DNA of 64,000 nt from Lepiota brunneoincarnata (lineage: Eukaryota > Basidiomycota > Agaricomycetes > Agaricales > Agaricaceae). The notes under the pieces are model-generated. The model made no database searches. It was not told the origin of the DNA and saw nothing but the letters and a program-made list of their open reading frames with translations. This document shows positions 8,685-19,682 of this stretch, piece after piece. The stretch covers positions 1,054,001 to 1,118,000 of the forward strand of contig JAEBUN010000006.1 in the NCBI GenBank assembly GCA_023014365.1, given 5' to 3'. Each line of letters begins with the position of its first letter. Within the stretch, counting starts at the first letter, position 1. The translations under genes were made by a program, and so were the position numbers.

Positions 8685-11600
8685 TCAGAGTGAATGGAGG
8701 GGACCAGGCTTAGAGGGGTAAGAGGAGTGGAAAGCCTCTACTAGATCGGTAGCATGTTCAAGCTCGGTTGCCGGTAACCATGAGGATTCTTCTTCAGTAT
8801 CTTCATAACCTAACCAGATGACTTTATAGAGGAGCTTGCATGCGCGGCGCCGATCAATCTTCGAATCGACGATGCGGGCAATCTCGTATTCTGGTTCACC
8901 GTCAATAGAAACTGGCGCAGGTGGCGGTTCCAATCGGGTGGGTATGGTGTTAGGTGTAGCCGGTTCAAGCATGGAAACATGGAAGACGGGGTGTACCCCA
9001 CGCATGGAATCAGGAAGTCGGAGTGTAAAGGAATGGGTACCTGCTTGTGCAATGATCTCATAAGGCCCAAGGAACTTTTCGGAGAGTTTTTTGGAAGGAC
9101 GGGTGGTGCGGAAGAATTGGGCTTTCACGAATACCTTTTGTCCAACCTTGAAGTCCAGGGTGGGGAGTCGGCGGGCGTCGGCGGAGGTCTGATACCGTTG
9201 CTGGGCTAGCAATATTTCAGACTTCAAGGTGGTATGTAGGTCATCGAGGTCAACAGCAAAATGGCGGGCCCGAGCAGGAGGCGAGATCGCGTTCAGGATG
9301 AACTGTGATGTTCGGATGGTATCCTTTATTAGCGAAGAACGGGGAGATACCGGTGGTGGCACTAGGAGCGTTGTTGTAAGCAAACTCAGCTAGTGGTAGT
9401 AATTCAGACCAATTGTCCTGTTGGTAGTTACAATAGACCCGGAGATATTGTTCCAGGGTCTGGTTGGTGCGTTCCGTCTGTCCGTTGCCTTCTGGATGGT
9501 AGCCCGAAGTGAAATGTAACTTCATATCGAGGGCTTGTCCCAATGAGCGGAAGAAGTGGGAGACGAATTTGGAGCCACGGTCGGAGGTAACATGTTCGGG
9601 TACGCCGTGCTTGGAGAAGACGTGGAGGACGAATAGGCGGGCAAGGTCAGAGGAGGTGATGGTATCATAAGTCGGGATGAAGAGGGATTGCTTGGTGAGT
9701 CTGTCAACGATTACTAGGATGGCATCGTAGCCGGAGGAGGCGGGGAGTTTTTCGATGAAGTCCATGGAGATTGAATTCCAAGGGCGTTTGGGAATGGGGA
9801 GTTGTTTGAGGAGACCGTAGGGACAGTGGCGCTGGGGTTTAGACCTCATACAGGTGACACAAGACTTACAGAAATCCTTGACGAAGGTGCGGACACTAGG
9901 CCAGGTGTACTCGCGCCGGATGAGCTCCAGCGTTTTATTCTGACCAAAGTGGCCAGCTAGGACATGATCATGCTTGTACTGGAGGACCTGAAGTCGGAGA
10001 TTGTCGGCATCAGGGACGTAGATTCTGTCGTCTAAGAGGAGGAAACCTTTATCATTAACTGACCAACGGCCTTCTGGGCTGGCAAGATGGGCGGAAGCAG
10101 TCGGATCCGCTGGTAGGGCGGTGAGGATATTGCAGTGTAGCTGATCGAGGTCCATGACTACAGCTGCGCGAAGGGAAGGAGCGTAAAGAGTGGTGGCACG
10201 GACGGAGGCCGCAAGTTGTTCATGAGTGAACACAGGCCGGAAGTTGTGTGGGTTGACTGATGCATAGTCGCTATTCCCCCCTTTAGGGTAGACGTCCCAT
10301 TGTCTAGTTAGGGCATCAGGCTTGGTGCCGAGGCGGCCGGGTCGGAACCGGATGACAAGGTGGAATTGGGATAGGAACTCGGACCAACGAGCTTGGCGGC
10401 GAGTGAGGATTTTGGTGGTGCAGAAGTATTCGAGGTTTTTGTGGTCGGTGACTACATCAATAGTAAGAGGGGCACCCTCAAGATAGTGCCGCCAGATACG
10501 AAAAGCCTCGAATATCGCCAAGAGTTCCTTGTCGTGGGTGTCATAATTAAGTTCGGCCGTGTTAAAGGTGCGGGAATGGAATGCAACGGGGTGAACCTCC
10601 CCATCATCAGTGATGATAGAGAGGATAGCTGCAAGGGCGTAGTCGGAGGCGTCAGTCTCGACAATGATCTGAGCGTCGGGGGCCCAAGGAGTGAGGACGG
10701 GAGCGGATATGAATGCTTCCTTCAGAGAGTTAAAGGCTTCGCGACATTCGTCAGTGAAATTCCATTTCACGTCTTTGCGGGTGAGGCGAGTGAGCGGAAC
10801 GACGATGTCGGAGTAACCGTGAATGAAGCGACGGTAGAAGTTGGCGAAACCTAAGAAGGACTGGATGTCCTTGACTTTCTTGGGCTCCGGCCACTCCTGG
10901 ATGGTCTTGACCTTAGATTGGTCCATTCGGAGACCGTCGGGGGAAAGAATGTAGCCAAGATATTCCACTGTATCGGAGTGGAACTGGCATTTGTTGGGGC
11001 GGGCATATAGACCGTGCTGGCGGAGCCGCTTGAGGACCTCCTTGACTTGGTCACGATGGATACTGTGATTGTCGGAGTATATCAGAATGTCGTCAAGGTA
11101 GATAGTAACGCAGATGTCGAGCATGTCCTTGAATATGTCGTTCATGAACCGCTGGAAGGTGGCGGGGGCGTTGGTGAGGCCGAAAGGCATAACCATCCAT
11201 TCGAAGGAGCCGTAGCGGGTCCGAAAGGCGGTCTTCCATTCGTCGCCGTCAGCAACGCGGACTAGATGGTAAGCGTGACGGAGGTCGATTTTGGTATATA
11301 CGCGAGCTTTGCGAGGGGAGTCTAAGAGGTCGGAGATGAGCGGAAGGGGGTAGCGATCCTTCTTGGTAATACGGTTGAGACCTCTAAAATCAACACATAA
11401 GCGGAGGGAGCCGTCCTTTTTCTTGACGAAGAGGACCGGGGCTCCATGAGGAGAAGTGGAAGGGCAAATGAAACCAATGGACAAATGTTCGTCAATAAAA
11501 TCACGTAGAGCTCCAAGCTCTGATTGTGAAAGGGAATAAATGGTACCGACCGGAGGTTGACCGCCGTCCTCTAGGTTAATCTGGAGGTCGTAAGGGCGGT

Positions 11601-12480
11601 GTGGAGCGAGTGTGTCAGCACGCGATTTACTGAAAACGTCAGCGAACTCGTGGTATTCCTCGGGGATGGACGAGAGGTCAGCCGGGTCATCGGAGACAGA
11701 AGAAGACGCGGCCGATGCGGAGGCGGCGGAGAGGTTGATTCGGAATTGTTGGGAGCCAGGGAGCTTGGCAGCACAGATAAAGGCAGGAGCGTTTATCAGG
11801 GAGATATGCGGTTTCGCAATGGGGACAGGTTGGGACGAGGTCCCGGACAGGGGTGGTGAACCTAGGTCAGGAGAGTCAGGGGTGGCCATAGGCGGGGCCG
11901 ATGCGGGTGCGACGCAGGTAGAGACGGAAGCAGGATTCTCGAGTAGGGATGGCCGGAAAGTGATACTGCCCAAAACCCAGTCAATCAACGGATTGTAGCG
12001 GGTGAGCCAGTTGTGTCCTAAGACCACAGAACAGGAAGAGTTGAGCCGGGTGACATAAGTGTCCAAAATGATAGATTCACCGGAGGGGAAAGATACAGGC
12101 AGTTGCGCAAGCTCCGTAACGTAGGCATTTGAGGTCCCATCAAATAACCGAAGTTCAATAGCTGGGATGGGCGAAGTTGGAATACTATGAGAACGAACAA
12201 AAGATGAGTCCACAAAACAGTGAGTAGAACCACTATCAACAAGAGCTTTGAAAGGAGAAAGAGAAGAGAAATCAGAACTAACTACATTGTCCATTGTAGA
12301 AATTGGGTCCGCAGCGGAGAGTACGGAAGCGGAGACAGAAGATACAGAAGTAATTAAAGGAGAAGTTAATGTGATATGAAAGGAGTTCGGGTCGGAAAGA
12401 GCGGACGCATTGAGACGGAAACTCTCTGGGGCACAGCAGAGTTCAATGCAATCCTCAGTCTGTGCAGAGGCCTGAGGACC
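8685..12480 (-). CDS. gypsy pol polyprotein with chromodomain
   Basis: Retropepsin-like protease with LVDSGSTHCFVDSSFV; reverse transcriptase with FVKKKDGSLRLCVDFRGLN and the catalytic YLDDILIYSD; RNase H beginning VETDASDYA; integrase zinc-binding HHCC region (H..H, then CKSCVTC) and core with SMDFIEKLP and HPEGNGQTERTNQTLEQYL; then a GPYEI-type C-terminal domain and a chromodomain (EYEIARIVDSK...YKVIWLGYED). The frame is open upstream from the gag stop, one base back (-1) relative to gag, so an ATG at 12294 is probably not the real start. One extra base at about 9290 shifts the frame between VHPERDLAS and ARARHFAVDLDDLH, cutting the chromodomain from the rest. Activities: proteolysis, cDNA synthesis and integration; chromodomains in this group are thought to guide integration to chromatin. 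Confidence 0.93.
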
Positions 12481-12485
12481 GCCGA

Positions 12486-13886
12486 CTATTTTTCCGAGCT
12501 CGGAAGAGCCGGCGCGTCTGTTTCGGGGAGCTGAGCCTGTCGGCCTTTAGCCTTGGCATCAGGGAATTTTTTCTTGTCGCAGTTAGCAGCCCTGTGATTG
12601 GGATCTGCGCAGACAAGGCAGAGGTTATTGTCGAAACGTCGTTGACGTTCCTTGGGGGTTAATTTACCATCCTTACCAAGTTTACTAGTAAGGTCGGATT
12701 TGGGCAGGGCCAATTTCTGACCGGCGGACAGGTTGGGCGGATTGCCCTTGAAGCTGGTGTTGGGCGTGCTGCCTCTGTTATTATTGGCAGGCTTGGCGGC
12801 AGGTTGCGGGTTGGTCGAGGTGGAAGGGGATGGGTTACCTCCAGGTTTCCTAGAGGTGGTCGGGTCCGAAGCGGATTTGGCGCGGGCCTTCTCACGTTGG
12901 CGCTCCCAGTAGCGAGCGTCGATCTTCATCGCTGCTGCTCGCATTTCGATGAAGGTGTCAGGCTTGCCGTCGGGCCGATTGGACAGAATGTCCTGGATGC
13001 GGTCGGGGAGGCCTTTGTAGTAGCGGTGACAAAATACTTCATCACCCCAGCGGAGTTGGCCAGCCAGGCGGAGAAAGTCGACGTTGTAGACGGCGATCTT
13101 CTCGTCGTAGCGCATTCGGAGGGAGTCGAGCTGCTCAGCAGCTTCTCCGGTCAGATCCGCGGGACCGAAATTGGTCTGCAGCTCCAGGGTGAACTGGTCC
13201 CAGTCCTCGATCCAGTTGTGCATTATTCCGTGGTTGTCGGCCTCGTCGAGGCCGATTTCGAAGTGTTGCTGTGCCATGCCTGTGAGGTATGTCAACGCGA
13301 AGTTGACCTTGGTGGCGGGGATAGCAAACTGGGCTGGGTTGGTACGGAAATAGAGTCGGCATTGGAAGAGGAAGGGTTTGAGTTTGGCGGGGTCGGAACC
13401 TGTAAAGATGTCAGGTTCGTGAGCTTTGGTACGGGGAGTTCGAGGAGGCTGTGGGGCTTGAGAGTTCCCACGGCCGTCCATTTGATCAGCTATGCGTTGG
13501 AAAACTCGGAGTATGAGTCTATCATGGTTGTCTCGGGTGTTGCCAGGTGGAATGTTGTTGTTGTTGTCGCTGTTGTCTGATGGTTCATCGTCGCCCGGGG
13601 GCCCGTCCCCGTTGTCAGGATAGTCATCGGGATCACCAGGGTCGCTGGGATCAGGATTGGGGTCGGGGCCGTCGTCGGGGCCGTCAGGAGTCCGGAATAC
13701 TGAAGGTTGTATATCTTCAGAGAACCGGTCTGGGGTCGAGGGCGCGATAGATTGTCGGCGAGAGCGAGAAGCCCTTGGGGAGTCAGGTTGCAGTTCCTCG
13801 GAAGGAGGTTGTCGAGTGATGTGTTTGCTACGGTGAGCGGCTGGAGTTACCAGAGTGCGAGTACGGGTAACTGTTCGAGAGACCAT
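12486..13886 (-). CDS. gypsy gag protein
   Basis: 466 residues from ATG at 13886. The N-terminal third is low complexity (D/P/N/G-rich), followed by a capsid-like region (EPDIFTGSDPAKLKPFLFQC ... FALTYLTGMAQQHFE) typical of retrotransposon gag, a basic linker, and one zinc knuckle CLVCADPNHRAANC (CX2CX4HX4C). It packages the element RNA. The stop lies in GGAAAAATAG, where pol is open in the -1 frame, so gag-pol could be made by slippage on the A run. Confidence 0.93.
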   Translation of the reverse strand: MVSRTVTRTRTLVTPAAHRSKHITRQPPSEELQPDSPRASRSRRQSIAPSTPDRFSEDIQPSVFRTPDGPDDGPDPNPDPSDPGDPDDYPDNGDGPPGDDEPSDNSDNNNNIPPGNTRDNHDRLILRVFQRIADQMDGRGNSQAPQPPRTPRTKAHEPDIFTGSDPAKLKPFLFQCRLYFRTNPAQFAIPATKVNFALTYLTGMAQQHFEIGLDEADNHGIMHNWIEDWDQFTLELQTNFGPADLTGEAAEQLDSLRMRYDEKIAVYNVDFLRLAGQLRWGDEVFCHRYYKGLPDRIQDILSNRPDGKPDTFIEMRAAAMKIDARYWERQREKARAKSASDPTTSRKPGGNPSPSTSTNPQPAAKPANNNRGSTPNTSFKGNPPNLSAGQKLALPKSDLTSKLGKDGKLTPKERQRRFDNNLCLVCADPNHRAANCDKKKFPDAKAKGRQAQLPETDAPALPSSEK

Positions 13887-13926
13887 GGTTAGAAAGATTC
13901 AGAGTGTGGAGGACAGTAGGAGTGTG

Positions 13927-13937
13927 AGTCTGATAAT
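13927..13937 (-). other. gypsy self-priming primer-binding site
   Basis: On the element strand ATTATCAGACT starts two bases inside the 5' LTR. It is not a match to a tRNA 3' end that I recognise. It is the exact 11-base reverse complement of AGTCTGATAAT within the LTR at 14217-14207, where the RNA is predicted to start. Tf1 of fission yeast primes from the first 11 bases of its own RNA in just this way. Confidence 0.78.
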
Positions 13938-13939
13938 AC

Positions 13940-14600
13940 TGTTAGAGCCGGTGCGGGTCGGGACCGAGGCGGAGGGTCGGGGTGGTAACCTTGTTATAAG
14001 TTAACCGGGGGACAGGGCGAAGTCAGTACGTAGACTTCGGGACCGAGGCGGAGTACGTCGGGCAGGGGGTTGGACTTGCGGCCTCAGCGTATGTGCTGTG
14101 CCCTCCTACTGTCCTAGTCCGTATTTCAGGAAGTCGGGGCCGAAGCGGAGCGAGGCAGAAGAGAGGAGAAGATAGAGAACAGGGAGCTGGTCCGCTGCTC
14201 GATTCGATTATCAGACTGAGGAGTACAAGCCAAGTACCTACGGTATATATACTACTGGCCTTACGAACTATGACTCGTACTGACTACGTGTGGAGCGGAG
14301 TGGAGACCGATCTAGTTACAAACAGATTACGAACGGATTACGAATGGAATGGAAACGGGTACAGGTATGGAGACTAATAACGTATCTTGACTACGGACAG
14401 GAAATGGAGACGGGGGTATGAGACACCGAGGGCCAGGTGACCACGGCACGTGTGGAGGTGGTCGCGTGATCGGGGCAGGGGGTTGCGGTCGGAGCAGGTC
14501 GGGGCCGAGTCGGAGGGCAGAGGGTTGTTGTGTGGAACACACGTGGAGTCGAGAAGCCGAAGTTTAAATGATTAGACTCTGAGTTGGCATGGATATGACA
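13940..14600 (-). repeat. gypsy 5' LTR
   Basis: 661 bp, partner of 6768-7429. It holds the TATA box (14244-14251) and the predicted RNA start (14217). Its inner end abuts the primer site. Confidence 0.93.
14207..14251 (-). promoter_or_regulatory. gypsy promoter: TATA box and predicted RNA 5' end
   Basis: On the element strand TATATATA (14251-14244) lies 27-34 bases upstream of A at 14217, the first base of AGTCTGATAAT. A start there would put the self-primer exactly at the RNA 5' end. The same arrangement is present in the other LTR. Confidence 0.65.
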
Positions 14601-14605
14601 GGCTT
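14601..14605. repeat. target-site duplication, right (GGCTT)
   Basis: Exact copy of 6763-6767, directly outside the right LTR. Confidence 0.92.
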
Positions 14606-15906
14606 GAATATCCTCAATTCAGTTGAACTGGCTACTATGGGACATAGTACCAATCCTCTATAGAGTTCTTTAATGATATAGCCAATGATTCTATGTAGAG
14701 AATCATTCCGGAGTATGGAATTCATGTATAGGTGTGAAATTGGCATATCAGCGAGACAAAGGAGGGAAGAAGAAGAACACAATCACAACCTTATTCATTG
14801 GAGCCTGTTGAAGAAGGATGAGGAGTGCTTGAGGTATGGCATTGCAAGCTATTGTACAGTGTTAGAGTATAATACCACTGGATATGACCAATACAAGGCT
14901 TGTAGGGAGATGCTGTTGGAATTGGTGATTCTGGCAAACTGATGGAATGCCAACCACCAGAGTAGCTGACTGCCTCATGGTAGCCTCACTGTAGTTACAC
15001 TTATATACCTGTTGTTCTCAAGTAGTTACACTGTCTGTTTACCTCCCTTACCCCCACCATTGTCTCCCCTCAAATATATGCTGTCATTGCTATACACCTT
15101 CTTGGGATGATTTCAACAGATGCCAATGAAAATCCATTGGAGGGATGTGTACACCACCAAGTGCCATTACGATGTGCGTGCTTGTGGGCTTTCCTCGAAG
15201 ATGTGCTGATTGTTGGTACAGGGCCAACACATGACAGGAGTCTGGGTCATTGACTTCGAAGAGCTGGCTTGTAAGCCCTGGTGGAGGGATACTAAGGATC
15301 ATGTGGGTGAATTTCTACGCTGGAAACTCCTGGGGACTTATAGGCTTCTCTAAGGGATGTACTTCCCGAGGTTCTGGTATTCATGTAAGTCTGGAAACAA
15401 TCAAATGATTGGTTGGCATTTACGGGCGATCTATCTAGTGATACAAGGCTCACCTGGATGGATATCTCGAGCCAAACGAGTTCAAAGCACACTGGGATGA
15501 GATGTGCGACACGACACCTCACACAATGTTTGGATGGACATACAAAGGTCCCACCGAGTTGTAGGAAACAGTAAATCTGTAATGACGTGAATACTGGGAT
15601 GATAGAATGGTATAGACGGGGCTCACCTCAGTCACTCGTTTACGCGCAAGTACTGAGGGGAGCGTCCGTGGACTGTCTGCAATATATATCTACATGTCTA
15701 AAAGGATAATGGGGGAACCATAAAGGCGCTACAAAGGGAAGAAGTATAAGGTCAAGGCACGTATTTAATAAAGGGCGAGGCTGTTGAATGCGTGTCCAAG
15801 GGGATTGTGGGTCCACGACCCTGCCACGTATTTGCGTTCCAACACGAGTGTGCCTATTGGGTACGTCATATTCTCTTGTTCACCCTATGCTGTGCTTAGA
15901 GTCCTA

Positions 15907-16765
15907 TTTCGACATTCCGCAGCCAAAAATTGGTGTGTATGGCCCTGCAGGGCCTTAGCAATAGTTTGACAGTCTTGTCACTGCTTTCGAAATGTTTAGT
16001 CTACTGCTGTTATGCTGACTGGTCAAAGCACCTTGCCACCCCAATTACACGTCTTCTCGTACCCGCCTGACCACCAGTTTTGGTCACTCGCCCCGTACCC
16101 CAATACCTGCTGGATCAATGTCTAAGATATCTTACAGCTCACGTTTAAGGTAGTCATTTGGCTGAGATACAGACGTCACGTACCATAAGTTTATGACTGA
16201 CCAGACTACCATTTTCTCAAGAACTCCTAGAGACACCGCCGATATTCCTAAAGTAGTAGGTAATATACCTCTCTGAAACATCCATGCATCCGATCACCTA
16301 TCCTCCTAGTAAATTTCAAATTCCAAAATCCATTTCGACATTCCTGATTCCCAGTGTCGGTGAAGTGTAGCTGGCCCTGCAAGGCCTTAACAATAGTCTT
16401 CTTGTCACTGCCTCCGAAATTCTCACCCCACTGCTGTTATACTGACCGGTGAAAGCACCTTGCCAACCACCACCTGCCAAATTCACACGCCCAATTTACG
16501 CGCCTTCTTGTACTGTGCTACTAGTAGTTTTGGTCATTCGCTTCGTATCTCAATGCCTGTTGGGCCAATGTCTAAGATGCCCTTATGGCTCACATTTAGG
16601 ATAGTTATTTGGCTGAGATACAGACGTCGCGTACAACAAGCCCATGACTGACCGGGCTACCATTTTCTCAAGAACTCTTCCCACACACCGCCCGCATTCC
16701 TTAAGCAGGTGATCCGCTCTCCATAACGTCCAGGCAAAGCTTGTCCCATCCTCCTTCTGGTCAAT
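15907..16765. repeat. tandem direct duplication, ~430-bp unit
   Basis: Unit 1 begins TTTCGACATTCC at 15907, unit 2 at 16333. Shared blocks recur about 426-432 bp apart: TGGCCCTGCARGGCCTTA, CACTGCTGTTAT/CTACTGCTGTTAT, TTGGCTGAGATACAGACGTC, CTACCATTTTCTCAAGAACTC and AAATTCCAAAATCC. The copies are clearly diverged. No function is seen. Confidence 0.78.
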
Positions 16766-17856
16766 TTCAAAATTCCAAAATCCTATATGTGTAGAGTTTT
16801 CTCCCCACCTACATCCTTCAGAACTACAGCCCAACTCTCGTCGCACTCCTAGGTGTATGTCCTCCCCTAAGTGAGTACCTGCTGGAAACGATGCCGTAGA
16901 CCTCGATTCCCACACCTGTCATACATAGCCTCCTTTTGGGCAGGAGGTTTTCGAGCTTACGCTACCTCGAAAATAAGAAGGGATGGACATTGGGAGCTGG
17001 GACAGCGACAAGGGTCTGGAGGGCCTCAGCAAAGGACGTCGAGAAAACGCCGGGAATATCTACGAGGACGGGCCCGAGCCTCACTTGCTTCCCCGTTCAT
17101 CACTACAGCCGGCGGTTCACCAGCCTGTGTGCATATTATAATGAGTGGGTGGTAATTTTCTAACCCTGCGCTAATCCATCACGTTAACCTGTCCACACAC
17201 ATCTCAGACAGTGGATCAAACTCATAAGTATGCAACCCAGTCTGGATTTAGCCCGACTGACAGCCTTTCTCCCCCGTGTGGACCCGAATCTTGAGCATGA
17301 TGTTCGAAACTTCCACCGGATCGTTCGCGGAAAGGAGCTCAGGTATGGTTTTTAACCGCCCGCCCGTAGTCATCCAATAATGAATACCCACTTCAGCTCC
17401 TGAACACGTTCTTCAACACCGATGGCTACTCAACTGGGTTATCCTCTGTTGTACCATTCATTGCCTCATCATCGTTCCACACCTCCACTGGACACCCCAA
17501 AAGGGTCTATAGAGTCGGGCACTTATTGGCCACCTGCCCTTGATAAATGCCCGTGGACATAGTGATTATTCACTTACGTCTAAATTATCAATCACTTATA
17601 TTTGATCCTTTGCTAAAGATAGATAACCCTTGATATTATATAGATTAACCGACGTAGGGCAAATACAGCCTATGGTTCACACTTCTTCCCCCCTCCCCCT
17701 ATACTAGTGTTGGCAGACCTCAATGGTCAAGTGTTTTACTTCGAGTAGTGGATGTTGACCCCAGATCGAGACAATCATACCCCATAAGCCAAGTACCTGG
17801 TCAGTAGTTAGAGTATCTTCATGACACCCCACCGAGACCGTGAGATCAACGGTGTT

Positions 17857-18120
17857 CCGACAGGGAAGTTGTGCAGTCATTCATAAACCTATTCTGGATG
17901 TTCAGGGTCCTTCTGTTGTATCGCTGTCCACTCACAAGGAGAGTCGAGCTAGCAAATAGATGGACATGTGTGAGGGGCCTCGAAAAAGAATTAACACGAT
18001 GAACCCTAAGGCTCGCAGTTCAGTCCCTGATCAATTTGCTATCAAACGCTTGTCATTTGAAAAGTGAAAGGACTCGCCATCGATAGTTGTTTCGCTCACT
18101 CCTACGACAAAACCACTCTT
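17857..18120 (+). repeat. dispersed direct repeat, copy B
   Basis: Longer partner of 5028-5234, same orientation, with extra segments around 17930 and 18025. The two copies flank the gypsy insertion but lie far from its ends, so they are independent of it. Confidence 0.75.
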
Positions 18121-18563
18121 AAATGTCGAGGCAGATCAGTTCTGGACGGACTCTGTGGCTTGAATTTCTTGCGGATGAACGAGCGCAAACTGCGCATAAT
18201 CTCCCGTTCCTTCATATTTCCGTGATAATTTGATAATTTGCAAGTTTTGATGCAAGATGCACCGCAAAAAGGATAGCGTGTTTCATGGCAAAACAGTTTA
18301 TTCTGAATATCGATACGCCGCAAAGCTTGAACGGGTAACAGCTGCCGCACGTAGGGAATCGAACAGGGGAAACGAAGGTGGCGGAGAATAGATTACTCGT
18401 TGTGTACAGGAGTAACTCTCCGGTTCCCCATTCCCCAGACACTGATCTCCGAACACCAGTAAGGTCGCGTCGTAGAGATGGCGTATCAATAACACCGAAC
18501 GGGCAACAATATGTCTTCCACGGATAAGGTACTCAACTCGACAGGGCATCGGAACCTCCACTT

Positions 18564-19682
18564 TCATCTTACAAAGAGACGCTTTGAACGCAGGGGTCTC
18601 GCAGCCCCAACTCTTCCCGTCTCTTGCTGATACAAACGATATGCCTCTCGTAAGTGGTCTGGGGCCAGTGGCCCGGTTTCACCCCGCCGAGCCTGGACTT
18701 GTCGGGCTTCATGACCGGATCACATTTCGAATAAGGATAAGATGTAAAATGACGGATGATTAGTTACAGACCACCATTACCATCACATAAGAACATTACC
18801 TTTTTCCACAATCTCACCAACAAAAACCTTGGAGAAACCGGCAATGATCTGAGCCACAGGCTGAGAAACCTGCTGGCCGAGGCTTTGCTGTATCACCTGA
18901 TGACAAGAGCGTCTTTAGGACCCACCACCCACAACCTAATGACCATGCCACTCACCTTTCTTACAGCTTGCTTAGGCAATGCATGTCTCCTGTAAGCCTC
19001 AAATCTGTCATATTGCGCAGGAGTGAAATTATCCATGAGGATCCTGCATAGCGAGGGAGCCATTACTAAAACATGTGGGAATCAACACGCAAAATACGCA
19101 CTTTAGATTATCCTTTGACTGCGAATTCCAACTCTGCTGCGCTGAATAATCATCATCGGCCATAGCAGGAAGCAGTTCATCATCTCCCTCTCCATCCTCG
19201 TCGGCGCCTGCACCTGCACCAGGTGGCCTCACGGCGATAGGCGGTGGCATCGAGCCCAACGCACTCCCGACTAATGCTTGACCATCCACACCCATGCCCA
19301 CCGCATTCACACTAGTAGAAACTCCTCCCTGTTCTGCCCCTGTCGCCTGAGACAGTGTGCTATTACGTCTGGAAATGCCTCCTTGCAGTAGACTCCCTTC
19401 TGAGTCATCACCAGCCACCCCAACAGAGTTCGCAGCCCAATGAACATGTTGGTATTGTGGTGTGGACACCACAGGGCTCGCAGCAGAGCTACCTGGAGCG
19501 GGACTCGCGACCCTTGGTGAGCTTGCACTAAGTGCATGCTTGGGTTTGCGCCCTCTCTTTGCTCCGGTTCCTGAGCCGCGGGGTCGACCTCTGCCAGGCG
19601 TGGGTGTGGGTGGAGCAGGAGATGGCGACTGCACTGCCGCGAATGTGATTGGCGTAGAGAAATTGGCGTAAGGCGAGGTCAT
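18564..19682 (-). CDS. TAF11: TFIID subunit TAF11
   Basis: Four exons (19102-19682, 18956-19043, 18800-18896, 18564-18706) with 58, 59 and 93 bp GT-AG introns give 302 residues. The first ~180 are low complexity (S/P/G/A-rich, with an AT-hook-like RGRPRGSG). An acidic stretch leads into the conserved histone fold: LMDNFTPAQYDRFEAYRRHA, then QQVSQPVAQIIAGFSKVFVG followed by EIVEKARQVQ, then GPLAPDHLREAYRLYQQE. These match TAF11 helices; the FSKVFVGEIVE segment is diagnostic. TAF11 pairs with TAF13 in TFIID and contacts TFIIA and TBP at nuclear promoters. The start was chosen at MTSPYANF because no family sequence lies upstream. All splice phases close, with no frameshift. Confidence 0.9.

Larger units (their letters stand above)
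6768..14600 (-). mobile_element. full-length Ty3/gypsy chromovirus, Tf1/sushi-like
   Basis: A 7.83-kb insertion with two LTRs (662 and 661 bp), flanking GGCTT duplications, polypurine tract, primer site, gag, and pol in the order protease, reverse transcriptase, RNase H, integrase, chromodomain. The chromodomain plus an 11-base match between the predicted RNA 5' end and the primer site place it with self-priming Tf1/sushi-type chromoviruses. Between pol and the 3' LTR it carries an additional gene on the opposite strand. The LTRs differ at 12 substitutions and one indel (about 2%). gag and the enzymatic core of pol are open; pol has one single-base frameshift before the chromodomain. Confidence 0.95.
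14606..18563. other. repeat-rich interval, no convincing gene
   Basis: Continuation of the DNA split by the gypsy insertion. It holds a tandem ~430-bp duplication (15907-16765) and copy B of a dispersed repeat (17857-18120). A fragment at 17230-17520 looks gene-like (two reading-frame pieces around a 54-bp GT-AG gap, 17343-17396), but joining them gives an immediate stop, so I do not call it. Confidence 0.55.

Noticed and set aside
10393..10854. 153-codon plus-strand frame inside pol
   Set aside because: Lies opposite the reverse transcriptase/RNase H sequence and shows no family motifs; an antisense by-product.
12804..13580. 258-codon open frame on the plus strand across gag
   Set aside because: It is the mirror of the conserved gag frame; the minus strand has the zinc knuckle and capsid motifs, while the plus frame has no recognisable domain.
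17230..17520. possible two-exon gene with a 54-bp intron
   Set aside because: Both halves look protein-like, but splicing at the only GT-AG pair makes AGC TCC TGA, an immediate stop; no alternative pair fits.
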